Assembly: GCA_903995115.1 (NCBI GenBank)
Contig: LR877155.1
Location: 312,501 to 376,500, forward strand
Direction of reading: 5' to 3'
DNA from: Angomonas deanei
Taxonomy: Eukaryota; Euglenozoa; Kinetoplastea; Trypanosomatida; Trypanosomatidae
Length of the DNA: 64,000 nt
Shown here: piece after piece, positions 56,518-64,000 of the stretch
How positions within the stretch are numbered: position 1 is the stretch's first letter
How the letters are laid out: each line of letters opens with the position of its first letter
Program-made: the position numbers and the translations under genes
The notes under the pieces: generated by a model
What the model was told of the DNA's origin: nothing
Seen by the model: only the letters and a program-made list of their open reading frames with translations
The model's database searches: none

Positions 56518-58788
56518 ATGGATCCCAGCACCCTTCCACCGACCAAAGAGCTACCCGTCAACTTTGGTGGTGTCGTACCCGAAGAGGAGAAGACGAATAT
56601 CAATGTGGCAGGAGATGGTCTGCAGGCCCCACCGAGCTCCACGCGCCACCTCACCTTAGTGGATGACGGCAAGCTGTTCGAGGGGCACCTCACCGTGCAG
56701 TCCCGCCCTCTCAAATCGATCATACAGTATCTCGTGGACTGTCAGGCGGAGCAGTCGCTGGTGGTGCAAGACCTGCAGGATCAGGTACACCATCTCAAGA
56801 CGAAACTGCTGAAAGTCAACCGTGGGCGAGGCGTGCTCGGTAGGGGCGTGGCACACGGCAGCCCCATGGAGCAGGAGGACACGGGCCGTCGTCTGAAGGC
56901 GCTGGAGGACTTTGTGCTGCTCTGGGGCGTCCGACCCGAGGACGTGGCGCAGCTGGTGGAGAGTTTCGGGAACCCTGTCGTCCCCCAGGAGGAGTACCAG
57001 GCCTACCTGCTTGATCTCCCTGCCTTCCGTCTACTGCGGCAGGAGACCCATCAGCTGGTGGCCTCTGGCGGGGAGCGGCCCACCATCACCCCGGAGAGGG
57101 TAGCCGCCGATAATGATACCGTGTCCCGCCGTGGTCGTCTTCACCAGACCGAGGACGCACCGCAGACGACACCGGAGGAGGCCAGCGAGGCGATGCAGGT
57201 GGCGGTAGAGGCACTGCGCCGGGTGGAGGAACTACAGGCACAGATGGACAACAATAGCAATAAGCCGCCTCTTATTAGTCTAAACAACAACAATAATAAC
57301 GCGAATCAAAGTAAAGGTGGGGACGGGGTGGACGAGGTGGCTCGTCAGGGTGTCGAGGAGCTGGCCGACTATGTGGAGCAACGCTTCCAGGAACTGTCTA
57401 GGAATACCTCCAATACCACCAACAACAATAATACCAATATTAACCTCCAGCGACCCCCGATGCGACCGGATAATAATAATAATAACAATAACAATAATAA
57501 TAGGGAAGTCATAGATACCGTGGCCAGAGAGGATGCCGCGGCCTCACTGGAAATGATAGAGGAGATGGAACGACTGATGGAGCGACGGTTTAAGGAGATG
57601 GCCACTTCCATTGCAAATGTCGCCCTACGGCGTGGCACACCAGACAGTGTGGCGGCGCCAGTGGTGGAGGAGGCCGCTTCCCCCATGAAGGTGGAGCGCT
57701 CCCCTCGTCACGTCGTCCCCTCGCCGTCCCCCTCGGATGGCACTCGAGGCGATCTTATCATGATTGCCGACCGGGTGGAGGACATTGAGAATGACTTTAA
57801 CCGTCGGTGGCAGACGCTGGAGGAGCGGCTGCGGATTATCGGACGAGCCACCGTGAACCGTCCTGGTGTGGCCCCCAGCAACGCCCCCGCGATTGACCGT
57901 AAGGCACGGGAGGACTCTTCCATGTCGCTCATGCGGGTACAGAAGTTGGAGCGTGATATTGCGGCGCTGAAGCGACAGCTGTCAGAAGCTAACGCGCGGG
58001 GCGGCAACGACGGCCGAGTACCGGAGTGGCCGGAGGCGACGGAAGAGAAAGGGTCCCCCCACTACGGCGGAGAGGAGTACGGCAGCAAGGTGAAAAGCCT
58101 AGAGCAGGATGTGGAGCGGCGGATGGCGGAGGTGAACCGTACCATTGCCATGCTGCGAGGGGAGCACGCTGGGGTGAATCTGAATTACGCCAACCTTCTG
58201 GCCACCCCCCCTCGCCGTGACCCTAGCGATCCCGCTCCGTCTGGCATGAGCGGTGGTGATATCATGGACCCACCGCTTCGCTCTAGTGCGGAGGCCGCCT
58301 CAGGGCAACCGACCTCGCAGAGAGTGATGGATACCACCGGCGGTAACGAACTCACGAAGCCGTCTTACATTGTCCTCCGCTCGACAGAGGTCGACGAAGA
58401 GCCGGACTACGACGGCAGCCTGCAGCTCCACTCTGCCCGTGTGGTACCCTCTAGCTGGCCCTCCCGCCCGCAGCCCAAGACCTCGAGGGAGAACACCAGC
58501 CGGTCCAGCCAGTTCCGCACGACCCACCCAACCTCTGAGAGGGAGGCGCCTTCTAGGCCGGACTCCGTGCCGCTAGAGTACGCCGCAGACGCAGGTGTGG
58601 CAGTGCCCCCTGCGGCCGCGGATGTCCCACAGCGGCAGTTGGACGAGGAGAGAAGGAAACAGTCCATACGCCGACTAGACGAATACGGCGCCAACATTAC
58701 TTCCTCCTTGGGGCATCAGAAGCCGTGCGTGATTGCCAACTGCGCCTGGTGTGCAGCAGAAAGGGAGCAAGACAGCGTGGTGCAGTAA
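56518..58788 (+). CDS. Coiled-coil protein with Asn runs
   Basis: A 756-residue protein. The start at 56518 (MDPSTLPPTKEL) is used because the longer frame upstream encodes Phe/Leu/Ser-rich translation of pyrimidine leader. A helical N-terminal segment (about 65-165) includes LEDFVLLWGVRPEDVAQLVESF and YLLDLPAFRLLRQETHQL. Further coiled coils (about 215-260, 275-305, 340-375, 415-445, 470-500) are separated by Asn-rich and Pro/Ser-rich linkers. The pattern resembles the following gene (VNQFLQAWGVPS, YVRALPPLKSLLQEIQESQ). A cytoskeletal or flagellar scaffold is likely; no named family. Confidence 0.82.
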   Translation: MDPSTLPPTKELPVNFGGVVPEEEKTNINVAGDGLQAPPSSTRHLTLVDDGKLFEGHLTVQSRPLKSIIQYLVDCQAEQSLVVQDLQDQVHHLKTKLLKVNRGRGVLGRGVAHGSPMEQEDTGRRLKALEDFVLLWGVRPEDVAQLVESFGNPVVPQEEYQAYLLDLPAFRLLRQETHQLVASGGERPTITPERVAADNDTVSRRGRLHQTEDAPQTTPEEASEAMQVAVEALRRVEELQAQMDNNSNKPPLISLNNNNNNANQSKGGDGVDEVARQGVEELADYVEQRFQELSRNTSNTTNNNNTNINLQRPPMRPDNNNNNNNNNNREVIDTVAREDAAASLEMIEEMERLMERRFKEMATSIANVALRRGTPDSVAAPVVEEAASPMKVERSPRHVVPSPSPSDGTRGDLIMIADRVEDIENDFNRRWQTLEERLRIIGRATVNRPGVAPSNAPAIDRKAREDSSMSLMRVQKLERDIAALKRQLSEANARGGNDGRVPEWPEATEEKGSPHYGGEEYGSKVKSLEQDVERRMAEVNRTIAMLRGEHAGVNLNYANLLATPPRRDPSDPAPSGMSGGDIMDPPLRSSAEAASGQPTSQRVMDTTGGNELTKPSYIVLRSTEVDEEPDYDGSLQLHSARVVPSSWPSRPQPKTSRENTSRSSQFRTTHPTSEREAPSRPDSVPLEYAADAGVAVPPAAADVPQRQLDEERRKQSIRRLDEYGANITSSLGHQKPCVIANCAWCAAEREQDSVVQ
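57282..57309 (+). repeat. AAC/AAT trinucleotide run (Asn tract)
   Basis: AAC and AAT codons in phase encode a run of Asn broken by one Ala codon, in the linker of the coiled-coil protein. Confidence 0.7.
57469..57503 (+). repeat. AAT/AAC trinucleotide run (Asn tract)
   Basis: Eleven or twelve Asn codons in a row, AAT and AAC mixed. A slippage-prone tract that is kept in frame. Confidence 0.8.
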
Positions 58789-59076
58789 GTCTATCGTCAC
58801 TTTCCAAAATAAATAAAAATGATATGTATGTTGAATGTATACTCATATCTTTGTTTTTTTTTCCTGTTTTTGATCATGTATATTTAAAAATTGAACATCA
58901 AGAAGTGATTTCTTGCCTTTTATCAATATTGTTTTATTGTGGGATGCCGTGCGTGCACTATGGACAATACCCATTAACAGAAAGGATCGTATTTTCCTAC
59001 CGTTCTTCTCCTTCCCTTCTCTCATTGTAGCGTACGTGAAAGTTTAACATAGTTTTTCTTTGTTTTTTGAAAACCA

Positions 59077-60480
59077 ATGTCGATCGCAGTGGATGTCAAC
59101 AATGTCCCTGACATTATCGAAGCACAGCTTACCCTTAGTTACAGCCGTCTAACCGACTTGTTTCGTGTGGTGATGAACCGTAGTAACGAACACGACGATA
59201 TGATTGCCGCCATGAAGCGACAGATGGACGTTCTCACGCAGGAAAATAGTCTCTTACGTAGCGAACTGAGCACCCTCAAGGTGTCCTCCGCGGCGGAGAG
59301 TACCGCCAGCAGTGGGGAGGTACAGTCTAGACTCACCCAGCTGCAGGAGGAGATGAAGCGCATGAATAACGAGTGGAGGACGCACGCGGAGGGGATAGCG
59401 GAGAAACTGCAGTCGAAGGAGCAGTCGGAGGGTGCCAGCCACGAGCGGGAGTCGCAGTTTCAGTCTCAACTAGACGCCTTAACGGACGAGGTGCAGTCCC
59501 TTCGTAAAAAGGAGGAAGCGCAAAAGACAACGTGGCTCACCGTGAACCAGTTCCTGCAGGCGTGGGGCGTGCCGTCGGCGCCGTTACCCAAGGAGGGAAG
59601 CAGTGAGACCGAGCGGACCCAATACGTCCGGGCTCTCCCACCCCTAAAAAGTTTACTGCAGGAGATACAAGAGTCCCAGCAGCAGCTGGAGCAGCGGGTG
59701 CGCGAGGTCAGCTCCCGCGAGGTCCCGGCAGAGGAGGCGGCTGGTGCCAGCGGCGCCCTACAGGAGACCCTGCAGTCCCTGGACAAGCGACTGTGCGAGG
59801 TGGAGGTGCTCCTCCCTGCTGGGGGCCCCACGGAGGGCAAGCGGTCGGTGCAGGACCGTCTGGTGCAGGTGGAGGAGCGGCTGCAGCACTTGCTGAATCA
59901 CACAGACGGGAAGATGGAGGGTGGCTTGGCCATGACGGACTTGGCCTACCGTGTGTCCCTCATGGAGGAGACGCTGGAGGGGCTGCCCCCCAAGAGTGCT
60001 CGCCGCGGTACCCCTCCCCCGGAGGATCGTCCGGCCTCTCCTGCCGATATCCAGCAAGGGAAACGACAGGGTAGTCTGCCACCGCTCGCCGCCCAGCGCC
60101 ACCCCTCCCGTCATATTGACCAGCCGGCGGTGGAGACCCTCCGTCGTAGTGTCATCGGTGAGCGCAGTGTCTCCCTCGCCGTCGGGCAGGAGGACGGCTT
60201 GCGGCGGCGGGTGGCACAGCTGGAGGAGAATGTAGCGCAGCTAGAATTGAATAAAGTCGACCGTGGCGAGTTAAACACGTTAGAGGCCAACTTGAAGGAG
60301 TCCCTGCACCCTCATGGGATTGCCCTACGCACCCAGACGGTGACACCGTATGTCGTGGACCGCAAGGAGAAGACGACGGGGACGGGTAGACCGGTGTACG
60401 TCGGCGGGGCGTCTGTCTTTATGAACGACGGAGCCCAGCGTACTACCGCTGCCGCCGCCTCGTACTCCAGCACCATATGA
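59077..60480 (+). CDS. Coiled-coil protein, possible relative of its upstream neighbour
   Basis: A 467-residue protein, mostly coiled coil (about 30-145, 195-270, 380-410), ending in a short basic/Ser-rich tail. Its central segment VNQFLQAWGVPSAPLPKE and YVRALPPLKSLLQEIQESQQQ lines up with LEDFVLLWGVRPEDVAQ and YLLDLPAFRLLRQETHQ of the preceding gene. The C-terminal coil is RRRVAQLEENVAQLELNKVD. Tandem position and this shared segment suggest an old duplication; identity is low. Function not assigned, probably cytoskeletal. Confidence 0.8.
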   Translation: MSIAVDVNNVPDIIEAQLTLSYSRLTDLFRVVMNRSNEHDDMIAAMKRQMDVLTQENSLLRSELSTLKVSSAAESTASSGEVQSRLTQLQEEMKRMNNEWRTHAEGIAEKLQSKEQSEGASHERESQFQSQLDALTDEVQSLRKKEEAQKTTWLTVNQFLQAWGVPSAPLPKEGSSETERTQYVRALPPLKSLLQEIQESQQQLEQRVREVSSREVPAEEAAGASGALQETLQSLDKRLCEVEVLLPAGGPTEGKRSVQDRLVQVEERLQHLLNHTDGKMEGGLAMTDLAYRVSLMEETLEGLPPKSARRGTPPPEDRPASPADIQQGKRQGSLPPLAAQRHPSRHIDQPAVETLRRSVIGERSVSLAVGQEDGLRRRVAQLEENVAQLELNKVDRGELNTLEANLKESLHPHGIALRTQTVTPYVVDRKEKTTGTGRPVYVGGASVFMNDGAQRTTAAAASYSSTI

Positions 60481-60712
60481 ATGTATAGCTCTGATGTAAG
60501 TAAATCATATAATTCTTCTTTTTTGACAAATATCATTCACTGCATAATTTTTGTTTTTGTGTAACAAGTAAAAAAGTATTATTTGTTTTCACCGCCATCA
60601 ACAAAAATCATATCATCACATTCTTTTCTCTCATTTTTTCCCTCCACCTTTTTCAGTGAAGAGAACTGGATAAATATCTTTAGCTGTAATACAATTCAAC
60701 AACATTACTATC

Positions 60713-61162
60713 ATGATCCACAACAAGGTCGCCTACATTGTCCGTTGCAACGATTGCGGCTACGCACGGAAAACGTACAATGATATTAGAGGTGCCCACG
60801 CCACGGTGTCGTGCAATGTTTGTAACACCACCCACTCCGACTGGAGCCTCGTGAGAGAGATCGACCCCCAGCTGGAGTGGCCACTCCCTACTCATCCTAG
60901 TGGCGATAACGAATCCGTCTATGCCATACCAGAACACATTCCATTGTCGGAGGAACAATTAGCAAAACGCCACTATGAGGCGGCCCACGCTGGTGGGGTA
61001 CCGTTAGCAGAGGGATTAGACTATGACGAGCACGGTGGGGTGGATCCCTCGGAAGGACACACGCCGTTCGCGGAGGAGATGAAATACTGTTTTGTGAGTT
61101 GTGGTAGTGGTAGTGTGGCGAGAGGGGCCTCGGTGGATCGACACAAGAAGATAACGGCGTAG
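60713..61162 (+). CDS. Small double-CxxC protein, unknown
   Basis: A 149-residue protein with C12-x2-C15 and C34-x2-C37 (CNDCGYARKTYND... CNVCNTTHSDW), a compact zinc-ribbon-like pair. The rest is acidic with a Pro/His-rich middle and a short basic end. No known family recognised. Orientation, spacing and codon use agree with a real gene. Start at 60713 is the first ATG. Confidence 0.72.
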   Translation: MIHNKVAYIVRCNDCGYARKTYNDIRGAHATVSCNVCNTTHSDWSLVREIDPQLEWPLPTHPSGDNESVYAIPEHIPLSEEQLAKRHYEAAHAGGVPLAEGLDYDEHGGVDPSEGHTPFAEEMKYCFVSCGSGSVARGASVDRHKKITA

Positions 61163-61605
61163 TGTACTAGAAGGACGAAAAGCTGTGAAAAAATAAGGAT
61201 TTGCCTTTTTTTGTTTTGTTTTTGGTTATGTTATTATGAGTTATTTCACACCTTTTTTTCTTCTCTTTTATACGTCCGGTTAAAAATACAAATACTACTG
61301 CGAGGAAAGGGCGTCGCTTCACTTCAGGTTAAAATTATCGTTTTCTCTGTACTTTTTAAAATAAAAATATAAAATGTGCTTTTTTTTTCTTTTTCTTTTG
61401 CTTGCCGTTTTTATTTTTATTTTGTTACGTCACTTTGTATACTCTTTTTTTTTTTTTTTGTACTTCCAAATTGCTTTCTTATTTGTTTTGATCTGTTCCC
61501 AACTTTTCGGAGGACACTCATAATAGAATTGCCGCTGAAAATTTCACTCTCTTTTTTTTTTTTTTTTACAGTTTCATCTTTACAAAAGAAAATACGAAAT
61601 ACACA
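61163..61605. other. Intergenic spacer with acceptor tract
   Basis: AT-rich 3' UTR followed by long T runs and the acceptor of the first oxidoreductase gene. A Phe-rich frame at 61376-61609 is a translation of these T runs and is not a gene. Confidence 0.55.
61544..61571 (+). promoter_or_regulatory. Putative trans-splice acceptor
   Basis: CACTCTC plus 16 T and ACAG, with AG at 61570-61571. The first ATG is 35 bases on, at 61606. Confidence 0.55.
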
Positions 61606-62613
61606 ATGACCATGAAAGCAATCTCTCTTAAAGAATTTGGCGGTCCAGAAAACTTTTTCGTCCAAGAGGTGGAGAAGGCGGCGCTACGGGATGAGGATGA
61701 CGTGCTCATTAAGGTGATGGCGGCCGGCCTCAACCGTGCCGATACCCTGCAGAGAGTGGGGAAGTACCCTCCGCCGCCGGGGGACAGCGAGGTGCTGGGC
61801 CTGGAGGTGTCTGGTGTCGTGGCGGAAGTGGGTAAGAATGTAAAAAAGTTCAAGCCAGGGGATAAGGTGATGTCCCTGCTGGGTGGCGGCGGCTACGCGG
61901 AGTACACGGTGACGCACCAGGGCTGCGTGATGCCGATGCCCAAGAACTACTCCTTCATTGAGGCGGCCGCGATCCCTGAGGCGTTCCTGACGGCGTGGCA
62001 GTGCCTCAAGTTCCACGGCAACGTGCAGAAGGGCCAGCACGTGCTAGTGCACGCTGGTGCGAGCGGTGTGGGGACGGCGGCCTGCCAGCTAGTGGAGCGT
62101 CACTTCGGTGCGACGGCGGTGACGACGTCCTCGACTGGGAAGATTGAGATCTGCAAGAACTTTGCCTCCATCTGCGTGGACCGCACGCCGGACGAGACCG
62201 GGCTGTGCTTCGCCCCTAAGATTGCACAGCGGGTGGGTGAGAACGCCATCGACCTGGTGGTGGACCCCGTACTGGGAGGCTCCTACCTCAATGAGGATGT
62301 CACCGTGCTCAAGGAGGGTGGCATGGTGGTCGGCCTCGCCTTCATGGGCGGTATGAAGACGGAAGTGAACCTCGCCGCCCTCTTTGCCAAGGCAACCACA
62401 GTGAAGTGCACCAAGTTGCGCAACAAGCCCGCCGCCTACAAGGAGGAGCTGGTCCGTACCTTCACGGAAGCGGTGATGCCACTGCTGGAGGACGGGACGA
62501 TCAAACCGGTGGTGGATAAGGTATTCCCACTGGCAGAGGTCGCCGAGGCCCACCGTCACCTGGAGGGGAGCGATGCGTACGGCAAAGTGATTCTTTCCGT
62601 GTCGGAGGAATAA
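61606..62613 (+). CDS. NAD(P)H:quinone oxidoreductase, medium-chain (PIG3-like), copy 1
   Basis: A 335-residue zinc-free member of the medium-chain dehydrogenase/reductase superfamily that would reduce quinones with NADPH, one electron at a time. NADPH motif HAGASGVGTAACQL is at about 146-159; the N-terminal domain has GLNRADTLQRVGKYPPPPG and the family EVLGLEVSGVVAEVG. The catalytic zinc ligands are absent, as expected. Its middle (61785-62222) is nearly identical to the next gene while both flanks differ strongly. Start at 61606; Met3 is an alternative. Confidence 0.94.
   Translation: MTMKAISLKEFGGPENFFVQEVEKAALRDEDDVLIKVMAAGLNRADTLQRVGKYPPPPGDSEVLGLEVSGVVAEVGKNVKKFKPGDKVMSLLGGGGYAEYTVTHQGCVMPMPKNYSFIEAAAIPEAFLTAWQCLKFHGNVQKGQHVLVHAGASGVGTAACQLVERHFGATAVTTSSTGKIEICKNFASICVDRTPDETGLCFAPKIAQRVGENAIDLVVDPVLGGSYLNEDVTVLKEGGMVVGLAFMGGMKTEVNLAALFAKATTVKCTKLRNKPAAYKEELVRTFTEAVMPLLEDGTIKPVVDKVFPLAEVAEAHRHLEGSDAYGKVILSVSEE
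61785..62222 (+). repeat. 438-bp near-identical core shared with copy 2
   Basis: This stretch matches 63137-63574 at a constant offset of 1352 bases, with about ten mostly silent differences. Identity falls sharply on both sides. Confidence 0.92.
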
Positions 62614-62954
62614 GGAAGAAAAATGTAATTCGCCTCCTTTTACTTACATTTATCGCTTGGGTTTTTGTTTGTTTTTGATTCCGTTATTCTATTTGTTGCC
62701 GGGCGTTTTTTTTTTTTTGCGTAAGCATTCACCGGCAGACCACCCTATTTCCGTTTCCCATCTTTCGTGATTGACGTACGCGTGCTGATATCATTTCAGT
62801 GTTTGTTCACCGTTTTACCCTTTACTTCCTTCTTCCTTCTTTCTTTCTTTACTCACCGTTTAGGGACGTACGGAACGCCGTGTACACTAAGTTTTAGTTT
62901 ACAAATTTTTCTTTTCTTTTTCTATTACCATCATTTATATTCATTGTGTCAAAG
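62614..62954. other. Intergenic spacer between the two oxidoreductases
   Basis: T-rich sequence with a tract of 12 T (62708-62719) and pyrimidine-rich stretches. It shares no obvious identity with the spacer upstream of copy 1. No gene recognised. Confidence 0.55.
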
Positions 62955-63968
62955 ATGCAGATGATGAAGGCGGTTACCCTTAAGGGCTTCGGCGGCCCTG
63001 AGATGTTGCAGGTGTCCCGTATTCCTCGGGTGGGACTACGGAACGAGGAGGACATACTTATCAAGGTGATGGCGGCTGGTATTAACCGTGCCGACGCTTC
63101 CCAGCGGAAGGGACACTTTCCTGCCCCACGCGGTGCCAGCGAGGTGCTGGGCCTGGAGGTGTCCGGTGTCGTGGCGGAAGTGGGTAAGAATGTAAAAAAG
63201 TTCAAGCCAGGGGATAAGGTGATGTCCCTGCTGGGTGGCGGCGGCTACGCGGAGTACACGGTGACGCACCAGGGCTGCGTGATGCCGATGCCCAAGAACT
63301 ACTCCTTCATTGAGGCGGCCGCGATCCCTGAGGCGTTCCTGACGGCGTGGCAGTGCCTCAAGTTCCACGGCAATGTGCAGAAGGGCCAGCATGTGCTGGT
63401 GCATGCCGGTGCGAGCGGTGTGGGGACGGCGGCCTGCCAGCTAGTGGAGCGTCACTTCGGTGCGACGGCGGTGACGACATCCTCGACTGGGAAGCTTGAG
63501 ATCTGCAAGAACTTTGCCTCCATCTGCGTGGACCGCACGCCGGACGAGACCGGGCTGTGCTTCGCCCCCAAGATCAAAAACGCTGTAGAGGCGGGGATGG
63601 ACGTCATCTTAGACCCCAGGGTGGGAGAGACCTACCTCACCGAGGATGCCTCCGTCGTGGCCGAGAACGGAAAGATTGTAGTCCTCAGTCTGATGGGTGG
63701 CAGCAACGTGTTTCTGAGCAGTGTGCCGCTGCTGCAGAAGCGGGCCGAGATTATCTTCACCCGTCTGCGCAGTGAGTCCATGGCGTCCAAGGCGCGTCTG
63801 GTCGCCTCCTTCACGGAGGAGGTGATGGGCGCCATCGAGGACCGCACGATTGTGCCCGCTGCGAATAAATCTTTCCCGTTAGATGACATCATCGACGCCC
63901 ACATCTACCTCGACGACCCCAAGTCGTGGGGGAAGGTGGTGCTGACGGTGAATAGCCCTCTGGCGTGA
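62955..63968 (+). CDS. NAD(P)H:quinone oxidoreductase, medium-chain (PIG3-like), copy 2
   Basis: A 337-residue paralogue of the previous gene. Same fold and motifs: GINRADASQRKGHF, the EVLGLEVSGVV region, and HAGASGVGTAACQL (about 147-160). The N-terminal 60 and C-terminal 130 residues differ from copy 1 at most positions (for example KNAVEAGMDVILDPRVGETYLTEDASVVAENGKIVVLSLMGG-like content, quoted in part), so substrate preference may differ. The frame is open from a GTG upstream; the first ATG is at 62955. The remaining 32 bases of the window are non-coding. Confidence 0.94.
   Translation: MQMMKAVTLKGFGGPEMLQVSRIPRVGLRNEEDILIKVMAAGINRADASQRKGHFPAPRGASEVLGLEVSGVVAEVGKNVKKFKPGDKVMSLLGGGGYAEYTVTHQGCVMPMPKNYSFIEAAAIPEAFLTAWQCLKFHGNVQKGQHVLVHAGASGVGTAACQLVERHFGATAVTTSSTGKLEICKNFASICVDRTPDETGLCFAPKIKNAVEAGMDVILDPRVGETYLTEDASVVAENGKIVVLSLMGGSNVFLSSVPLLQKRAEIIFTRLRSESMASKARLVASFTEEVMGAIEDRTIVPAANKSFPLDDIIDAHIYLDDPKSWGKVVLTVNSPLA
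63137..63574 (+). repeat. 438-bp near-identical core shared with copy 1
   Basis: Partner of 61785-62222. Differences include GTCTGGT/GTCCGGT, AACGTG/AATGTG and AAGATTGAG/AAGCTTGAG. Confidence 0.92.
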
Positions 63969-64000
63969 GAAGTGTATCATACTATGACATTTACATTATC

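Noticed and set aside
63200-63300. Second oxidoreductase as an assembly duplicate of the first
   Set aside because: The N- and C-terminal thirds and both spacers differ strongly, so these are two genes.

Overview
The window reads as nuclear DNA of a kinetoplastid flagellate or a close euglenozoan. This rests on gene order and processing signals, because I could not search any database. All genes from the left edge to 32.36 kb lie on the minus strand. All genes from 35.73 kb to the right edge lie on the plus strand. No gene needs a cis-intron, and most are preceded by a pyrimidine run followed by the first AG, as expected for spliced-leader trans-splicing. Genes that fit include a farnesyl pyrophosphate synthase with the AHF-LVEDDIMD form of its first Asp-rich motif, an OvoA-type ovothiol enzyme, a p22/p32 mitochondrial protein, IFT74 and tandem C/D snoRNAs. 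AT-rich spacers full of long homopolymers, and Asn runs in proteins, are unlike the GC-rich trypanosomatids, so a bodonid-type lineage is possible. The species cannot be named.

Left, minus-strand cluster, in transcription order from 32.4 kb down: a 264-residue adenylate-kinase-like protein, a MORN5-like protein, an RG-repeat protein, a WD40 protein, mitochondrial IF-2, an 827-residue mitochondrial repeat protein, p22/p32, a tail-anchored protein, a 462-residue unknown, an EF-hand protein ending in GGCC, a cyclophilin, a zinc-finger protein, an FKBP, an aquaporin-like channel, a small-RNA cluster (10.6-11.8 kb), centrin, a MORN-repeat protein, a thioredoxin/TPR-like protein, MAK16, IFT74, FPPS, a DHHC palmitoyltransferase and the first codons of a further gene at the left edge.

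Centre (32.36-35.73 kb): a GC-rich, gene-free island between the two divergent clusters. Its left half is nearly free of T on the plus strand and its right half is poor in A, with the change near 33.9-34.1 kb. This is the expected place for bidirectional polycistronic transcription to start. The long open frames in it are explained by base composition.

Right, plus-strand cluster: an SLC35F-type transporter, tRNA isopentenyltransferase, signal peptide peptidase, a LETM1-like protein, a small unknown, OvoA, a mitochondrial two-TM protein, a Ser/Asn-rich protein, a 1707-residue kinesin with a C-terminal zinc knuckle, a basic disordered protein, two coiled-coil proteins that look like diverged relatives, a small CxxC protein, and two tandem quinone-oxidoreductase genes sharing a nearly identical 438-bp core.

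The strongest observations are the six perfect copies of a C/D snoRNA whose two guides match LSU rRNA domain V, the composition-mirrored strand-switch island, and the gene-conversion tract between the two oxidoreductases. There is no operon-like functional grouping; flagellar, mitochondrial and RNA-processing genes are mixed, as is normal for polycistronic units of this kind.
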